Shown: positions 26,040 through 47,154 of the stretch, in pieces | Layout: each line of letters starts with the position of its first letter | Numbering within the stretch: the stretch's first letter is position 1 | NCBI GenBank assembly: GCA_028554745.1 | Contig: JAQOTN010000008.1 | Span: 248,001-312,000 of the forward strand | Source of the DNA: Blastocrithidia nonstop | Lineage: Eukaryota > Euglenozoa > Kinetoplastea > Trypanosomatida > Trypanosomatidae | DNA length: 64,000 nucleotides | Reading direction: 5' to 3' | Position numbers and translations under genes: made by a program | The notes under the pieces: generated by a model | What the model saw: the letters and a program-made list of their open reading frames with translations, nothing else | Database searches by the model: none | What the model was told of the DNA's origin: nothing

Positions 26040-27428
26040 ATGTTTTACGTAACTAAAGTACGATCGGCAATTCATTTGACGTCATCGACTCAGTCTTACG
26101 GTACGTCATACTATAATAAAGTCCGTTTTGTTAATGTGTACAAAAATGAAAGTGATAGCAGTTCTAGCTCAAACGCTGAGGGTGATACAGATGATATAAT
26201 GCAATGTGGGCCTCTGCCGTGTGTGTTATGAATTGCAGTGGGTATAATTTGCCTGTTTATCTGTGTAACATCTCTAGTAGCCTTGTGTATTTGTCATCTT
26301 CGTCGACGACAACGCGCTCACATGTATGAACGTGTAATAGATGATGATGAAGATGAAGATGATGAAGATGCTGAGCAGCAGTCAAATGATGCAGATAATT
26401 AGCATGTCAACGATAGAACAAATTTGCATACAAATAGCAAAAATAACATCAGTGATAACAAAAATTTAAATAATAACAATAGTGATAACAACAGTAGAAA
26501 TAATAACACTCACTTACCTGTTACTAAGTCAAATAAGCCTGTCAATTCAAATTAGAATGTAAACAAATAAGATAATGTTGCTCGTCGATCAAATAGTAGA
26601 TACAGCAACACAACAAAAAATTTTGAATGTGAAAATAATGCAATAAAGACGAATCACACAAACGAAGATATTAACGCATCGAAAGAAAATAAGAAACGTG
26701 CTTCTGTTTCGCAAACATAAGAGCAACAATCAAAATTAACGAACTTGAATTAGTATTAGCATCATGAAAAGCCACAACAACAAATTAATAATGACAAGGT
26801 GCGACATGGTGCTAAGCTGACGCGAAACGCAGTTGCCAAGTTTAACCTTGATAATCCATCACAATTTCAACCTGCTCGTGTGTTCGAAGCAGCCAAACCA
26901 ACCGCAACAAACAGAATAGTATAGCATGATGTAAATCAAGATGAGTATGAAACGTATGATGGCTATTACGCATCTCAAGCATTGCAACAACAACAACAGC
27001 AGCAGCAGCAGCAGCAACAACACTTTGCGTAGCCATGACAACCTGTGGTTGTGAATAGAAGTAGTGTACTGAAAAAGAAGAAGTAAATGGTAACCAATGC
27101 ACAGAAAACTAGTTATGATAACAGTAAACCAGCTAATCAACTTGCAGCTCACCATACGCATAAAAAGTAATCACGTCGTCAGGCAGGCAAATAAAAAAAT
27201 GCGCCATACTTGCAGGATGATCTCAATGTGGTGAATTATACAGCAAATGGCAATATACATGACAATCAAAACACACTATTTCCTCAACATGAGTTAAGTG
27301 CCGACGATCTGATGCTAAAATAGGCATAATTCAACACCCAGATGGAGATTCCTGCGTCGTTTCAGTCGATTGTCTAGTTCAAAGACTCTGGATCATTTTT
27401 CAATCCAAACGCTCAGATTTCTGGGTAA
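26040..27428 (+). CDS. Hypothetical single-pass membrane protein, Gln/Asn-rich cytoplasmic tail
   Basis: 462 residues with the reassigned code; no family recognised. The start is the first in-frame ATG after the predicted acceptor (MFYVTKVRSAIH). About 60 residues come first, with a Ser/Asp-rich stretch. Then one strong transmembrane helix opens with a Trp coded by TGA (residue 64, WIAVGIICLFICVTSLVALC) and is followed at once by HLRRRQR, the basic stop-transfer pattern of a type I protein. The rest is an acidic block, an Asn-rich block, a Gln run of CAA/CAG codons (about 26986-27020), and lysine-rich segments, ending NPNAQISG then TAA TAA. No obvious cleavable signal peptide is seen, so the orientation is inferred from the positive residues. 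It could be a surface or endomembrane protein. Its position next to GP63 may be chance. Confidence 0.6.
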
Positions 27429-29067
27429 TAAATATATGTATAAGAACACGACAGTGTAATACATAAAAAAAATTTATTGCTCTAGGTTGTTAACACGGCC
27501 AGTAAAGAAGTAAACAATATTTTGATGAAAGTGTGCATTAGCACACGTCAAGACAACGATATTATTTTAAAAAATAAAATTTTGTTTAATTATTTCAAAT
27601 AAATTGGCATAAATTATCAATTACAGATAAATTATTCTGTTTGTCAGTCATATAATATGAATTATTCTTTTGTTAGTTGTTTTTATTGGTTTTTTTTTCG
27701 TTCGTAAAAAAAAAAACTAGTGATAAATTATTCGATATGCCAATTATTAATTTTGCGTAAAGTCGGCAATTTTTTTTTGCTGTTCTAATAGTAGTGAAGC
27801 ATGCACTAATAGCTGTATATAAAGAAAGCGTTATAACCTATTTGTGAAATTTCACAAAATTATTTTAAGATAAAATTTATAAAAGTATTTTCTTTTAAAA
27901 AAAATTTTTTTGACTATATTTTATCTTCTTCATTGAATACACAATAATGCATATTTATTTTCGTGATTTGTTTGGCATGAAGGTAATATTTTTTTTCCGA
28001 TATATATATTTATATATATTTATATACCTCGTCTGTTGTCCGCTGTTAGTGCTTACAATTATCTTTTTGATTAATAAATGAAATGGTGTACAAACAATCT
28101 GTAGGTATAAAGAAGACACGCAATATTGTAACTCAATTTCTTTTTTCTGACGAAAAATTTTCAGGTTGCATTTTTAATATCTAATTTCATATCTTTTTTT
28201 GTGTGTGTATTTGTGTATTCGCGAGTCTGTATATTTTGATTTGCTTTGCATTATACATCTCTTCTTGAATGGGAATTGCAAAATTACGAAATATTATTGC
28301 CTTTATTTTTACGTGCCTTTATTAAGGTTGCTTTATCTTCACACTATTGCATACAGATAAATATTTTGTTACTATTTAATACGTGATGCAACCTTATTTT
28401 TTTTCTTCTCATTTACTTGTTATAACTCTTTTTTGATTCCTTTCTCATAGTTTAGTGTTACAACCAAAAGATCTTTGAATATATAAAGCAAAGAATTTTT
28501 ATTTTCACTGTTAGTGTTGTTATTTGCTAACTCATTGAAATATTGTTGCACTGATAAAAGTGCACTAAGTGCGGTTATTTACATTTTTTGTGATGGTAAT
28601 AATACTGTATTACTCTCCTTGTGTGTATATAATTTACTTGATAAGTGTAAATGACAATTATTTTAGCATAGTCGTTTGCATTTACTTGGCGTTTAACGAC
28701 AGTGAGAAAACTATCTTTGATTTCTGGAACTGTTACGTCTACCTCTTAAGTCAATATGTCACAAATTAGATTATATTTATTTGTTAATTTTTTTCTTTGA
28801 ATTGTAATAATTGTTTTTCTTTTTGAAAATTTTTTTTTACTGAAAGCTCAACATACTAAAGTAAAAATAGAAAAAATTATTTTACGGACATCCTTACACT
28901 TATATTACATTCGTTATAATTTTCTGAACAAGACAAGTAACTATTTGCCATTAACTATTTGACTTAAATATATATATATATATATTTATATACATTCTGC
29001 CAAATTGTGTTTTCATTGTAATATATTCGTAAATATATATTTTTTACCTGTACGTCTGTTATTACGA
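27429..29067. other. Intergenic spacer, AT-rich
   Basis: 1.6 kb of T-rich and A-rich sequence with short AT runs near 28002-28024 and 28967-28990. No supportable gene. No single acceptor stands out before the FAH gene: the last 25 bases before the ATG hold a T run but no AG. Confidence 0.55.
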
Positions 29068-29850
29068 ATGTCTCTTGTGTTTAACGTGCGTCCCAAGATT
29101 ATTCCGGTATTTGGCAAAGGTGTGTAATTATTGTACCCAGTTCGTCGAATTTACTGTTTTGGCAAAAACTACGACGCCCACGCTCGTGAAATGGGTGGGA
29201 AGGTGAATAAAGGATCTGCTCTCTTTTTCACCAAGCCAACCGATACGTTAGTGGCGGAGTATAATAACTTCAGCAGTCCAACCGCTAATCTGTTATTGCG
29301 CTATCCTACCATGACAGAAAGTTATCATCACTAGGTATAGTTGGTGGTCGCGTTAGGGCCAACATTAGATGGTAAGACGAGTTTTACAAATATTCCAGTA
29401 GAATAGGTGCACAAGATTATTTACGGTTATGCGGTAGGATTAGATATGACACGTCGTGATTTGCAGCAGCATGCCACGGCAAATAGCTGGCCATGAGACT
29501 TGGCGAAAGGCGCATAAGATGGTGCTGCCATTAGTCCGTTGATGCGAACATAAGACTTACGCAAAAGCTGTCCAAAGCTTTTCACCAACACGCACGGTGA
29601 TATCAGTTCCGTTATTTGTCAAGGTGACATTACATTGAGTGTTAATGGGCAAGTGCGGCAAAGTGGCAACATGAATTGCATGATTAACTCGGTAGATGAA
29701 CTTGTGTCAATGTTATCAAAATATGTTACCTTGGAGCCGGGTGATTTAATTTACACTGGCACTCCATCTGGTGTTAGTCCGGTGCGACGTGGCGATGTTA
29801 TCGACGCTGCTATTGATAGTATTGGATCAATAAAGGCCACCATTGTTTAA
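29068..29850 (+). CDS. Fumarylacetoacetate hydrolase-family enzyme (FAHD1/acylpyruvase-like)
   Basis: 260 residues, the normal size for a single-domain FAH protein. The order is RRIYCFGKNYDAHAREMGG (substrate loop), ALFFTKPTDTL, then YHHEVELVVALG at about 86-97 with the two metal-ligand Glu, E89 and E91, both coded by TAG (29332 and 29338). GLDMTRRDLQ follows with the third ligand D126, then SWPWDLAKGAEDGA with W from TGA and E from TAA, and LEPGDLIYTGTPSGVSPVRR at the C-end. The family cleaves C-C bonds in acylpyruvates or decarboxylates oxaloacetate using Mg2+ or Mn2+. Human FAHD1 is mitochondrial. Whether this one is mitochondrial is not evident: no strong presequence is seen. Six in-frame reassigned codons besides the terminal TAA make it the clearest compact proof of the altered code in the window. 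Confidence 0.93.
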
Positions 29851-31597
29851 GAAAAAATATATAACTTTAATAAATTTTTTTACAAAGTGAAAGATTAACA
29901 ATTTATATATTATAACTTTATTGGTGTGCAACAAACTGTGGTTTTTTTTTTTTCTGTTGTTGCACTATTATAAATTTTACTTTTTATTTTTTGCTCGTAT
30001 CAAGTTTTGCTGTAATGTTTACATTATTGACATATATTTGCTAATTTGGTTAATATTGTGCGCATGTTGTGTTCTTTTTTTTTTTACAAGTTCGCTGTAC
30101 AGCATTGATTTTTTTCCCTGACATTAGCTAAATTAAGTTAGCTGTTGACAAATGAAAGTAAAGGTAAAAGTTCTCGCAATTGTGATTAGCTTATAATAAG
30201 TGTTATTAGCATAACTAGTTTTTGTATAAATGCTTAATACACATTTCATGTTTGATGCATATCTTTACTTTGAATTTAAAGAACTTAAGTTTGAGTGTGT
30301 GAAAAAATATATAATACTGTGAAACTGTACTTCATTTGTGTCTTGCAGCTGTCAATTTGCTTCTTTTTTTTTTTGTGATTTAAACATATGATTTTGCAAT
30401 CCTAATATAAACAGTAATTCCCTTTCTCTTTTTTTTTCTTCCCCCCGTTAACATTTGTTGTGCTTAATATTTACGTTTGTCCATCAAAACGTTTCACGTC
30501 TCTCAAACAACCATTACTTTTTCCGATAAAATTTGTTTCTAATTTTTATACTTATAGGTATAAACATATATATGTACATGTCGCGATTACATCACTCTAT
30601 GTTTGCTTCTTCTGGCAATCTAATTACATTTTGATTTCATAAGAACATTATTGGTTGCCAGTGAGATGTAATATCGTATTCGAACATATATGCATATTTG
30701 ATAAAAAACAAAAGAAATAGATATTATACAATGTGATTTTTCTTATTACTATGGTAATAAATTTAACATCTACAGAAAGAAAGTCTGAGAGTGCGCTTTC
30801 GTTACTCGAAATTCGTAAAATTGTTTTGTTAGTCTTTTTACACATTTTTCTGTTTCTCTTATTACTTTTTAGTTAGCGTTATTCGCATGATGAAAATAAC
30901 AATTGCAACTTATTATAAAGTTATATGTAGGAGAGAAAAATAGTTATAAAAGTAGTGGTTTTTTTTTGATTGAGAAAGTCTAAAAAATAAGGCTTGATCG
31001 AATAAGTATTGCAATAATATCTTTACTGCAATGAAAACTACAGAATAAATTTTCCAATAAACAAATAGCTTTTCCTTTTTTATAAAAAAACCCCACCGAA
31101 TATTCAGTAAACATTTCGTAGACTTAATTATATCAATTATTATCGTTTGCTCTCCAATGTTGAATGTACTATGTGTTTGACCGTTAAGTATATTTTGCTC
31201 ACTATTTGCATTTCTAATTCTAATTCTAATTCTATAACAATGATAACGATTATTTACGATACTATCACTTTTTCTTCTTTCTCACTTTATTTTTTCTAGT
31301 TGTTAATTTTTGATAAGTTTCACAAACAGATTATAATTTACATTATTTTTGTTGTAATTGTTGGCGTTAATATTCGTGCTACACTTTTCGTGTTAGTGAA
31401 AAAGAAAATCTCTACAAGTTAGCACAAACTCTGTTTTATATTACTGTTGTTGTTGAATATATAAACAACTACAAAAGTTTTTCCTTTTATAGCAGATCAA
31501 GATTTTTTTATATTAAATTTATATAAATACATATTTGTACAACAACAACAATAATATAATATTGTAAAGAATAAACTGTATTATTTTTTTTTTTAAA
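29851..31597. other. Intergenic spacer, AT-rich
   Basis: 1.75 kb, the longest gap after 4773-6603. T tracts recur (29941-29953, 30077-30086, 30364-30374). About four copies of ATTCTA lie near 31211-31236. No gene is supported. The predicted acceptor of the HECT gene lies at 31491. Confidence 0.6.
31478..31492 (+). promoter_or_regulatory. Predicted spliced-leader acceptor (HECT gene)
   Basis: A pyrimidine run TTTTTCCTTTTATAG ends in AG at 31491-31492, about 106 bases before ATG 31598. Another AG three bases on could also be used. Confidence 0.45.
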
Positions 31598-42181
<10,584 letters not shown>

Positions 42182-42765
42182 ACGAGTACAAATTGTAGGT
42201 TTAAAAATATCACAAAATTTATTTCTTTTTATTGTACATTTATTTATTAATTTATTTTCTGTACATACCTTTCTATGTTTTGCAAACTCAATGTCAACAA
42301 TAGCATCAGTGTTATTGTTATTTTCATTTTATATTTACTAACAATTTATTACTTAGTGATTTGCTCTACAAAAAAAATAATTAATAATTTAATGACTTTA
42401 TTTTTATCATTAATGATCAGTTATCAATCGTACTTCGTTGTCCCTCAAATAAAAGTTAGGGATTTATTTACTATACACATTTTATGCTATTACATTTATT
42501 TGCTGATTTCAAATAGGACTGTATTACTTTTTAATAACTTGTTCTATTTTAGTGGTGTTTTTCCTGTCATTTAAAAATTGTAGAAAAAATTATTGTATGT
42601 ATAACAATATAAAATTAACAAAGTATACAGACATTGTCTAAACTATTTCAATTATCAAAGAAAGTGTTACACTTATCAAAGCTGTTATACCGAATAGTTG
42701 ACCACTATTTTTCGACAACATTGCTGTATATATTTATATTATTTTCAATTATCTTTTTAGCTACA

Positions 42766-42836
42766 TACACTCATTCTCCCATATACATTCTCGTACACAC
42801 ATTCTCCCATCTATATTCTCTCACATACATTATCTT
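42766..42836. repeat. Degenerate CATTCTCCCAT-type tandem repeat
   Basis: Several imperfect copies built on ACATTCTC and CCCATxTA, such as CATTCTCCCATATACATTCT, stand out by their C content in AT-rich spacer. Unit length is irregular, about 15-16 bases. Confidence 0.6.
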
Positions 42837-43391
42837 TAATGCTTATTTTATTATACAAATTTGTATTTACAGTATGTGATAGTTTCATTTATATAACAAA
42901 AATAATTTATCTATGACATTTAAAAAAAAAAAGAAAATAAATTAATTTTTCTATCAAAGTGATTTTGCATGAATACTATTTTATGTCTGAATATTATTTT
43001 ATAACTTTGTCATTTATCTTTTTTTTTTCTATTCCGTCTTCAGCCCCTCAAACTTTGCGCAACTTTTCTTTCTGAATATTGCAGTTATTATGAACTAACT
43101 GTCTTTATTCTGTAAATATCACAACAACTATTTTACGAACAGAAAAATAATAATTTTTGATTCACCAGTTTTCTTGTATTTGTACAAACTCTTATATACT
43201 TTGTCGTTCTGCCACATCATATTCATTTAGGTTATATATTTTTTGCAATATTCTTGTATGTTTTAGTGTACATGAAACTATTGAGCAGATGTGGTAGATT
43301 GTTATATTAAGAGAACCAGAGTAAATGCAATTTTTGTTATGTAAATGTTTCATATACTTGTTTTTTTAGATTTTTTGAACATTCACCTTGA

Positions 43392-43422
43392 TTTCTTTTT
43401 GTTTTTAATGGTTCTTTTTTAG
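43392..43422 (+). promoter_or_regulatory. Predicted spliced-leader acceptor
   Basis: A T-rich tract with C and G interruptions ends TTCTTTTTTAG, AG at 43421-43422, about 59 bases before ATG 43481. Confidence 0.55.
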
Positions 43423-43480
43423 GAAAAAATATATAAATTTGTACTATTTGTGTTTGTTTGTTTGTGTGTGTGCAAAAACG

Positions 43481-44866
43481 ATGGCGGAAAGTAGCAGTAA
43501 AGACAACGATTGGCAATCGTTGTTGCCACAATTAGGACGCAACAAGAAATACTAGTAGAAGAAAAAATCACTTGCGCGACTAAAGTCGAAAGTGTAAGCT
43601 CGTTAATTGTCACGAAAGATGAAGAGTAAAAAATAGACGACTACAAAAACCAAGAGTCTTGTCAATGGCAAGAAGAATATCAAACGAACACCAAAGACTG
43701 TCATTAATAACATGAAGACTGGTAAGTAAACGTTGCGGAAGGCAAAGGCGCGTTAACTGGTCAAAGAACGCAAAGACGCATAACGGGAAGTGAAAAATGC
43801 ATAACGTAAACTACGTAATGTAAAACAAGGAGTCCAACGCTAAAATAAAAAAAATGTTGACAGTGCACACCATATAAAATTATAGCAGAAGAGCTCTATT
43901 AGTAGTTAGTAATAACTGTTGCCATTGCCGACAGGGTAAGCACTGAGATAGTAAAACAAAAATCGGAGTGATGTACGTCAACACGATAGCTTAAATAATC
44001 GCACCACTTTGCATGAGACGCACATTACAAACAACACCAATATATGCAAAAATGATAGTTGTCCATATTACAGCAGTAAAACTAAAAAAGTTAATAGTGA
44101 CGACATGGCCAATAGAACAATCTTGTAGCGAGCATTAATTGACCGTGTCATTCGAGGCGAAAGTAACATTAATTAGAGCAACAACAGGAAGTATGGTGTA
44201 CGTGGAAACCAAAGCGACAGCGCCACTACGTCGTTGTTATAAAATGATAACATTGCGCACTCTCACTTGCCCTTTCTCAACGATTACGCGGCAAAGAAAA
44301 ATGCATAAATTGTTTCCCAAGATGAGTTGCTGCATAGTGCGCATGTCTATTTTAGTGAATTGTCTCAACAATAACAAACTCTACACAAAGTAGCAGCGCA
44401 ACGACTAAAATAGCTGAAGCGGATTAATCGACAAGGAGGCGACAAAGATGGATTTCGTTATGTGGTGCCGCGTAACGTGAAGGAGATGACAAAGCAACTA
44501 CTAGCCACGCGAAACAATCAACTGAACACACCACGCCAATTACAAGGAATAAGAAATACAAAGGATCGTTTCACTAATGATAGTGGTGAAACTAGTCATC
44601 ATACGAGTTTTACGTAGAATGAGTAGGCCTTGATTAACGGAGATGAACTTGCCTCGTCATTTCGTGGGGATGACTTGTCATATGGTGAGCCACACGTTTC
44701 CTCACGACACCGAAAGCGTCGCCGACAAAACACGTTTTCTGATTTTTATCAGTTTCAGGTTAGTCGTCAGTGAACCAAAAATGCTGAGAATTTTCTAAAG
44801 AAAGGTAGAGCTAGTAAGTCATTGTTCGAATCGAGAAAGCAGCATCGATCAATACGTAAATTGTAA
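43481..44866 (+). CDS. Basic nucleolar-type protein, possibly RRP7-like C-terminus
   Basis: 461 residues, very rich in Lys and Arg. The N-terminal third is charged helix (EEKKKSLARLKSKVEARELS, with Glu from TAA and TAG). The middle is Asn/Ser-rich. The C-part has a helix LHKVAAQRLKELKRINRQGG, a stretch FRYVVPRNVKEMTKQLLATR, a basic cluster RHRKRRRQN, and a final FSDFYQFQVSRQW followed by a charged helix ending RSIRKL. The FYxFQ start and the basic end recall the C-terminal domain of RRP7, a small-subunit processome factor. However, no RRM-like N-terminus is visible and the match is short, so the assignment is weak. The next gene is NOP53, also nucleolar. Trp in FYQFQVSRQW comes from TGA. It could instead be another lineage-specific ribosome assembly factor. 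Confidence 0.5.
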
Positions 44867-45443
44867 CCGATAATTTACATCAAACAAAGTAATATTGTAA
44901 TCAGAATAAGCATAAGTTTTTATTTTTTTTATCCCTGATAGCTTTAAATCACAACAAAATAATATTATTATACAAATAATTCTACTTGAGTGTTGTTTTT
45001 TTAAATAATTATTTTATTTTTACCTAATAATTAATAATACAAATGATTTATCGCACAAATAAACAGTTAATATTTATTCGTGCAACAAGTAACACTAAAT
45101 ATAAGTTGTTGGTTACATACCCACATTATAAAATAATAATAATAATGATAATGAAGTAAGCAGCAGCGATGATTGTAACTTTGTTTTGCAGTGTGATGCC
45201 CACTGATGCACGACAGTAAAAATAAAAACATCAATAAATCTGTATACGCTTTTTCAAAAATTGATTTCATTTCCTTACTTTTCTATTCCAAAAAAAAAAT
45301 CACCTGTTATTGTTCGGAAATATAGGTTTGTATATATTTTAAAATTGGTTTGTTTATTTTAGTTAACAGTAGTGATATACATCTGTTCAAAGTGTGAAAA
45401 ATAAGTTGACGCACGCACACACACATATATACACAAACTTAAA
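44867..45443. other. Intergenic spacer
   Basis: AT-rich, no gene. A T-rich tract ending TTTATTTTAG, AG at 45361-45362, is the likely acceptor of the NOP53 gene, about 80 bases before its ATG. Confidence 0.55.
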
Positions 45444-46511
45444 ATGCCAAAGAAACGTGATTTGTGAACACAGGATAGCGGCATAAAAGCGTTAGACCGG
45501 CCTCAACGCGTATACCCAACGAAGGGCTGAGATGTGGCACCGTAGCTACTGCCCATCAACTCACAAACCCCACGTCGTCGCAAGTATGCACCTATTCGTC
45601 CTAACGCACGTGATGCGGTGAGTATACCATTACCCGGTCAAAGCTATAACCCACGTGATGAGGATCACCAAGTTGCACTGGCAAGGGCGGTGAAGACATT
45701 AGAGAAAAAGAAGCGCAAAGATGCCCAGTTTGTTAAAGCCTTCACGATGGGTCGTGATTGGCAAATTAACAGTAACCTCACCACCGATAAAAATTGATAA
45801 TAGCAAAATGATGTGTAAAATTTGTCAGATGCACCACGTGTGAAGGCAGTTACACACAACGAGAGCAATGTCAAAAATAACACGGTAGCAGCAGCAGCAA
45901 CAGTATAAGCTAAAAATAACAAAGATATGAACTCAGAAACAAATGCTAATATTGATGATACAAAGAACAAAAAGTATTAGTAGTAGAAAAGCACGACGAA
46001 GAAGAAGGACGATGAGAGGAAGGATAAGAACAATGACAAAAAAACGAAAAAAAAGAAGAAGAAGAAGATTAACAAGCTTGATGCTCAACGTTAGACACGA
46101 CGTTCACTAACACATCGTCGTCACCCCAAACGCGATCTTGTTATGTAGTAGGTCGAATAACTTGATTAGCTCGTAGCATTGCAGCAGACGCGAGAGCGCA
46201 AGCAGGCTAAATTACGGCAACAGCGCCGTGCTGCCAAAAAGGCTAACCTTAGTATAAAACATTACGGTCGTCACTACTTCACCTCACCTGTGGTGGATGT
46301 AGCACCTAGCTAGAAACTAGTTGGCTCTCTGCGTCACCTATCCGGTAGCTACCTTCACCCAGCGATGGAGCGAATGAAGTCGCTTGAGGAGCGTAATTTA
46401 GTACCTGCACGAATGCGACACACATATAACAAGCGTAAAATTTTGAAACCAAAATCAACGGTGCGTGTTAAACGTGAATCTGTAGGTGTATTGCCTACCA
46501 GTGATTTTTAA
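45444..46511 (+). CDS. NOP53: Ribosome biogenesis factor NOP53 (GLTSCR2-like)
   Basis: 355 residues, near the family norm. Hallmarks in order: VYPTKGWDVAPE near the N-end (Trp from TGA), SIPLPGQSYNPRDEDHQVAL at about 68-87 (the strongly conserved GxSYNP segment of NOP53), and a long Lys-rich middle. Then come RRSLTHRRHPKRDLVMEEVE with Glu from TAG, and KLVGSLRHLSGSYLHPAMER plus FKSL-like MKSLEERNLV at the C-end. NOP53 sits on pre-60S particles in the nucleolus and recruits the exosome helicase Mtr4 for 7S/5.8S rRNA maturation. I did not see a clear Mtr4-binding arch-interaction motif in the N-part, but this was read by eye. There are at least 4 TAA and 10 TAG sense codons in this one gene, and 3 TGA against one TGG. 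The stop is TAA after SDF. Confidence 0.9.
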
Positions 46512-47154
46512 AAGAATTTAATATTGTCATATTGTCTAACACTTATTTTTTTTTTTTTTTTTTTGGTGTCAATTACTTATTTGTATAAACACCTCAACCC
46601 TCTAATTACAATAATAATATTTACATATATATGTTTTTTTTAATAATGTCTCACGTATAGGAAAATAATTTACTGAAAGAGTAATAATTGATAATTGAGA
46701 TTTATGTTTTCTTCTTTGTTAATATAAATATAATGTTAAATACGTTAAAGTCTTCGCCTTGTGTGTGTATACATAAGTTTACGTAAAAACACATAATAAT
46801 AATAACAAAAAACCGTAAAGCATAAACCTGCTCTCTTGTGCTGTAACTTTGCCACACGCACTGCTATGTATGTGTGTGTTTTGTGTTCATGCATATGAAC
46901 ACAGCAAACATATTTATGCAAATATCAAATTGCAAAAATAATATTGCAAAATTAATACTCCTTGCTTATATAAATATATGTACTTTATATATTTACATAC
47001 TCATGTTTTACATGAAGATTAGAGCACAGTTAATATACACCTATTTTTTTCTGACTTTAATACATCAACACATATAAACATTCGGTGAAGATTAACACCA
47101 AAATATAGTTTGTTTTTACAACAAGGTTGTTTTTTTTTGCATTCACTTGCAGTA
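46512..47154. other. Intergenic spacer
   Basis: AT-rich with a poly-T run at 46546-46564 soon after the NOP53 stop. No gene seen. A pyrimidine tract and acceptor abut the next ATG. Confidence 0.55.
47128..47152 (+). promoter_or_regulatory. Predicted spliced-leader acceptor abutting the Uso1 start
   Basis: A long T run, then GCATTCACTTGCAG with AG at 47151-47152, only two bases before ATG 47155. If used, the mRNA would have almost no 5' UTR beyond the spliced leader. Confidence 0.55.

Larger units (their letters stand above)
42182..43480. other. Intergenic spacer
   Basis: 1.3 kb, AT-rich, no supportable gene. T-rich hydrophobic open frames at 42275-42880 have no conserved pattern. It includes a degenerate C-rich repeat and, at the end, the predicted acceptor of the next gene. 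Confidence 0.55.

Noticed and set aside
31211-31236. Internal telomere-like repeat
   Set aside because: The unit is ATTCTA/TTCTAA, not the trypanosomatid TTAGGG, and there are only about four copies.
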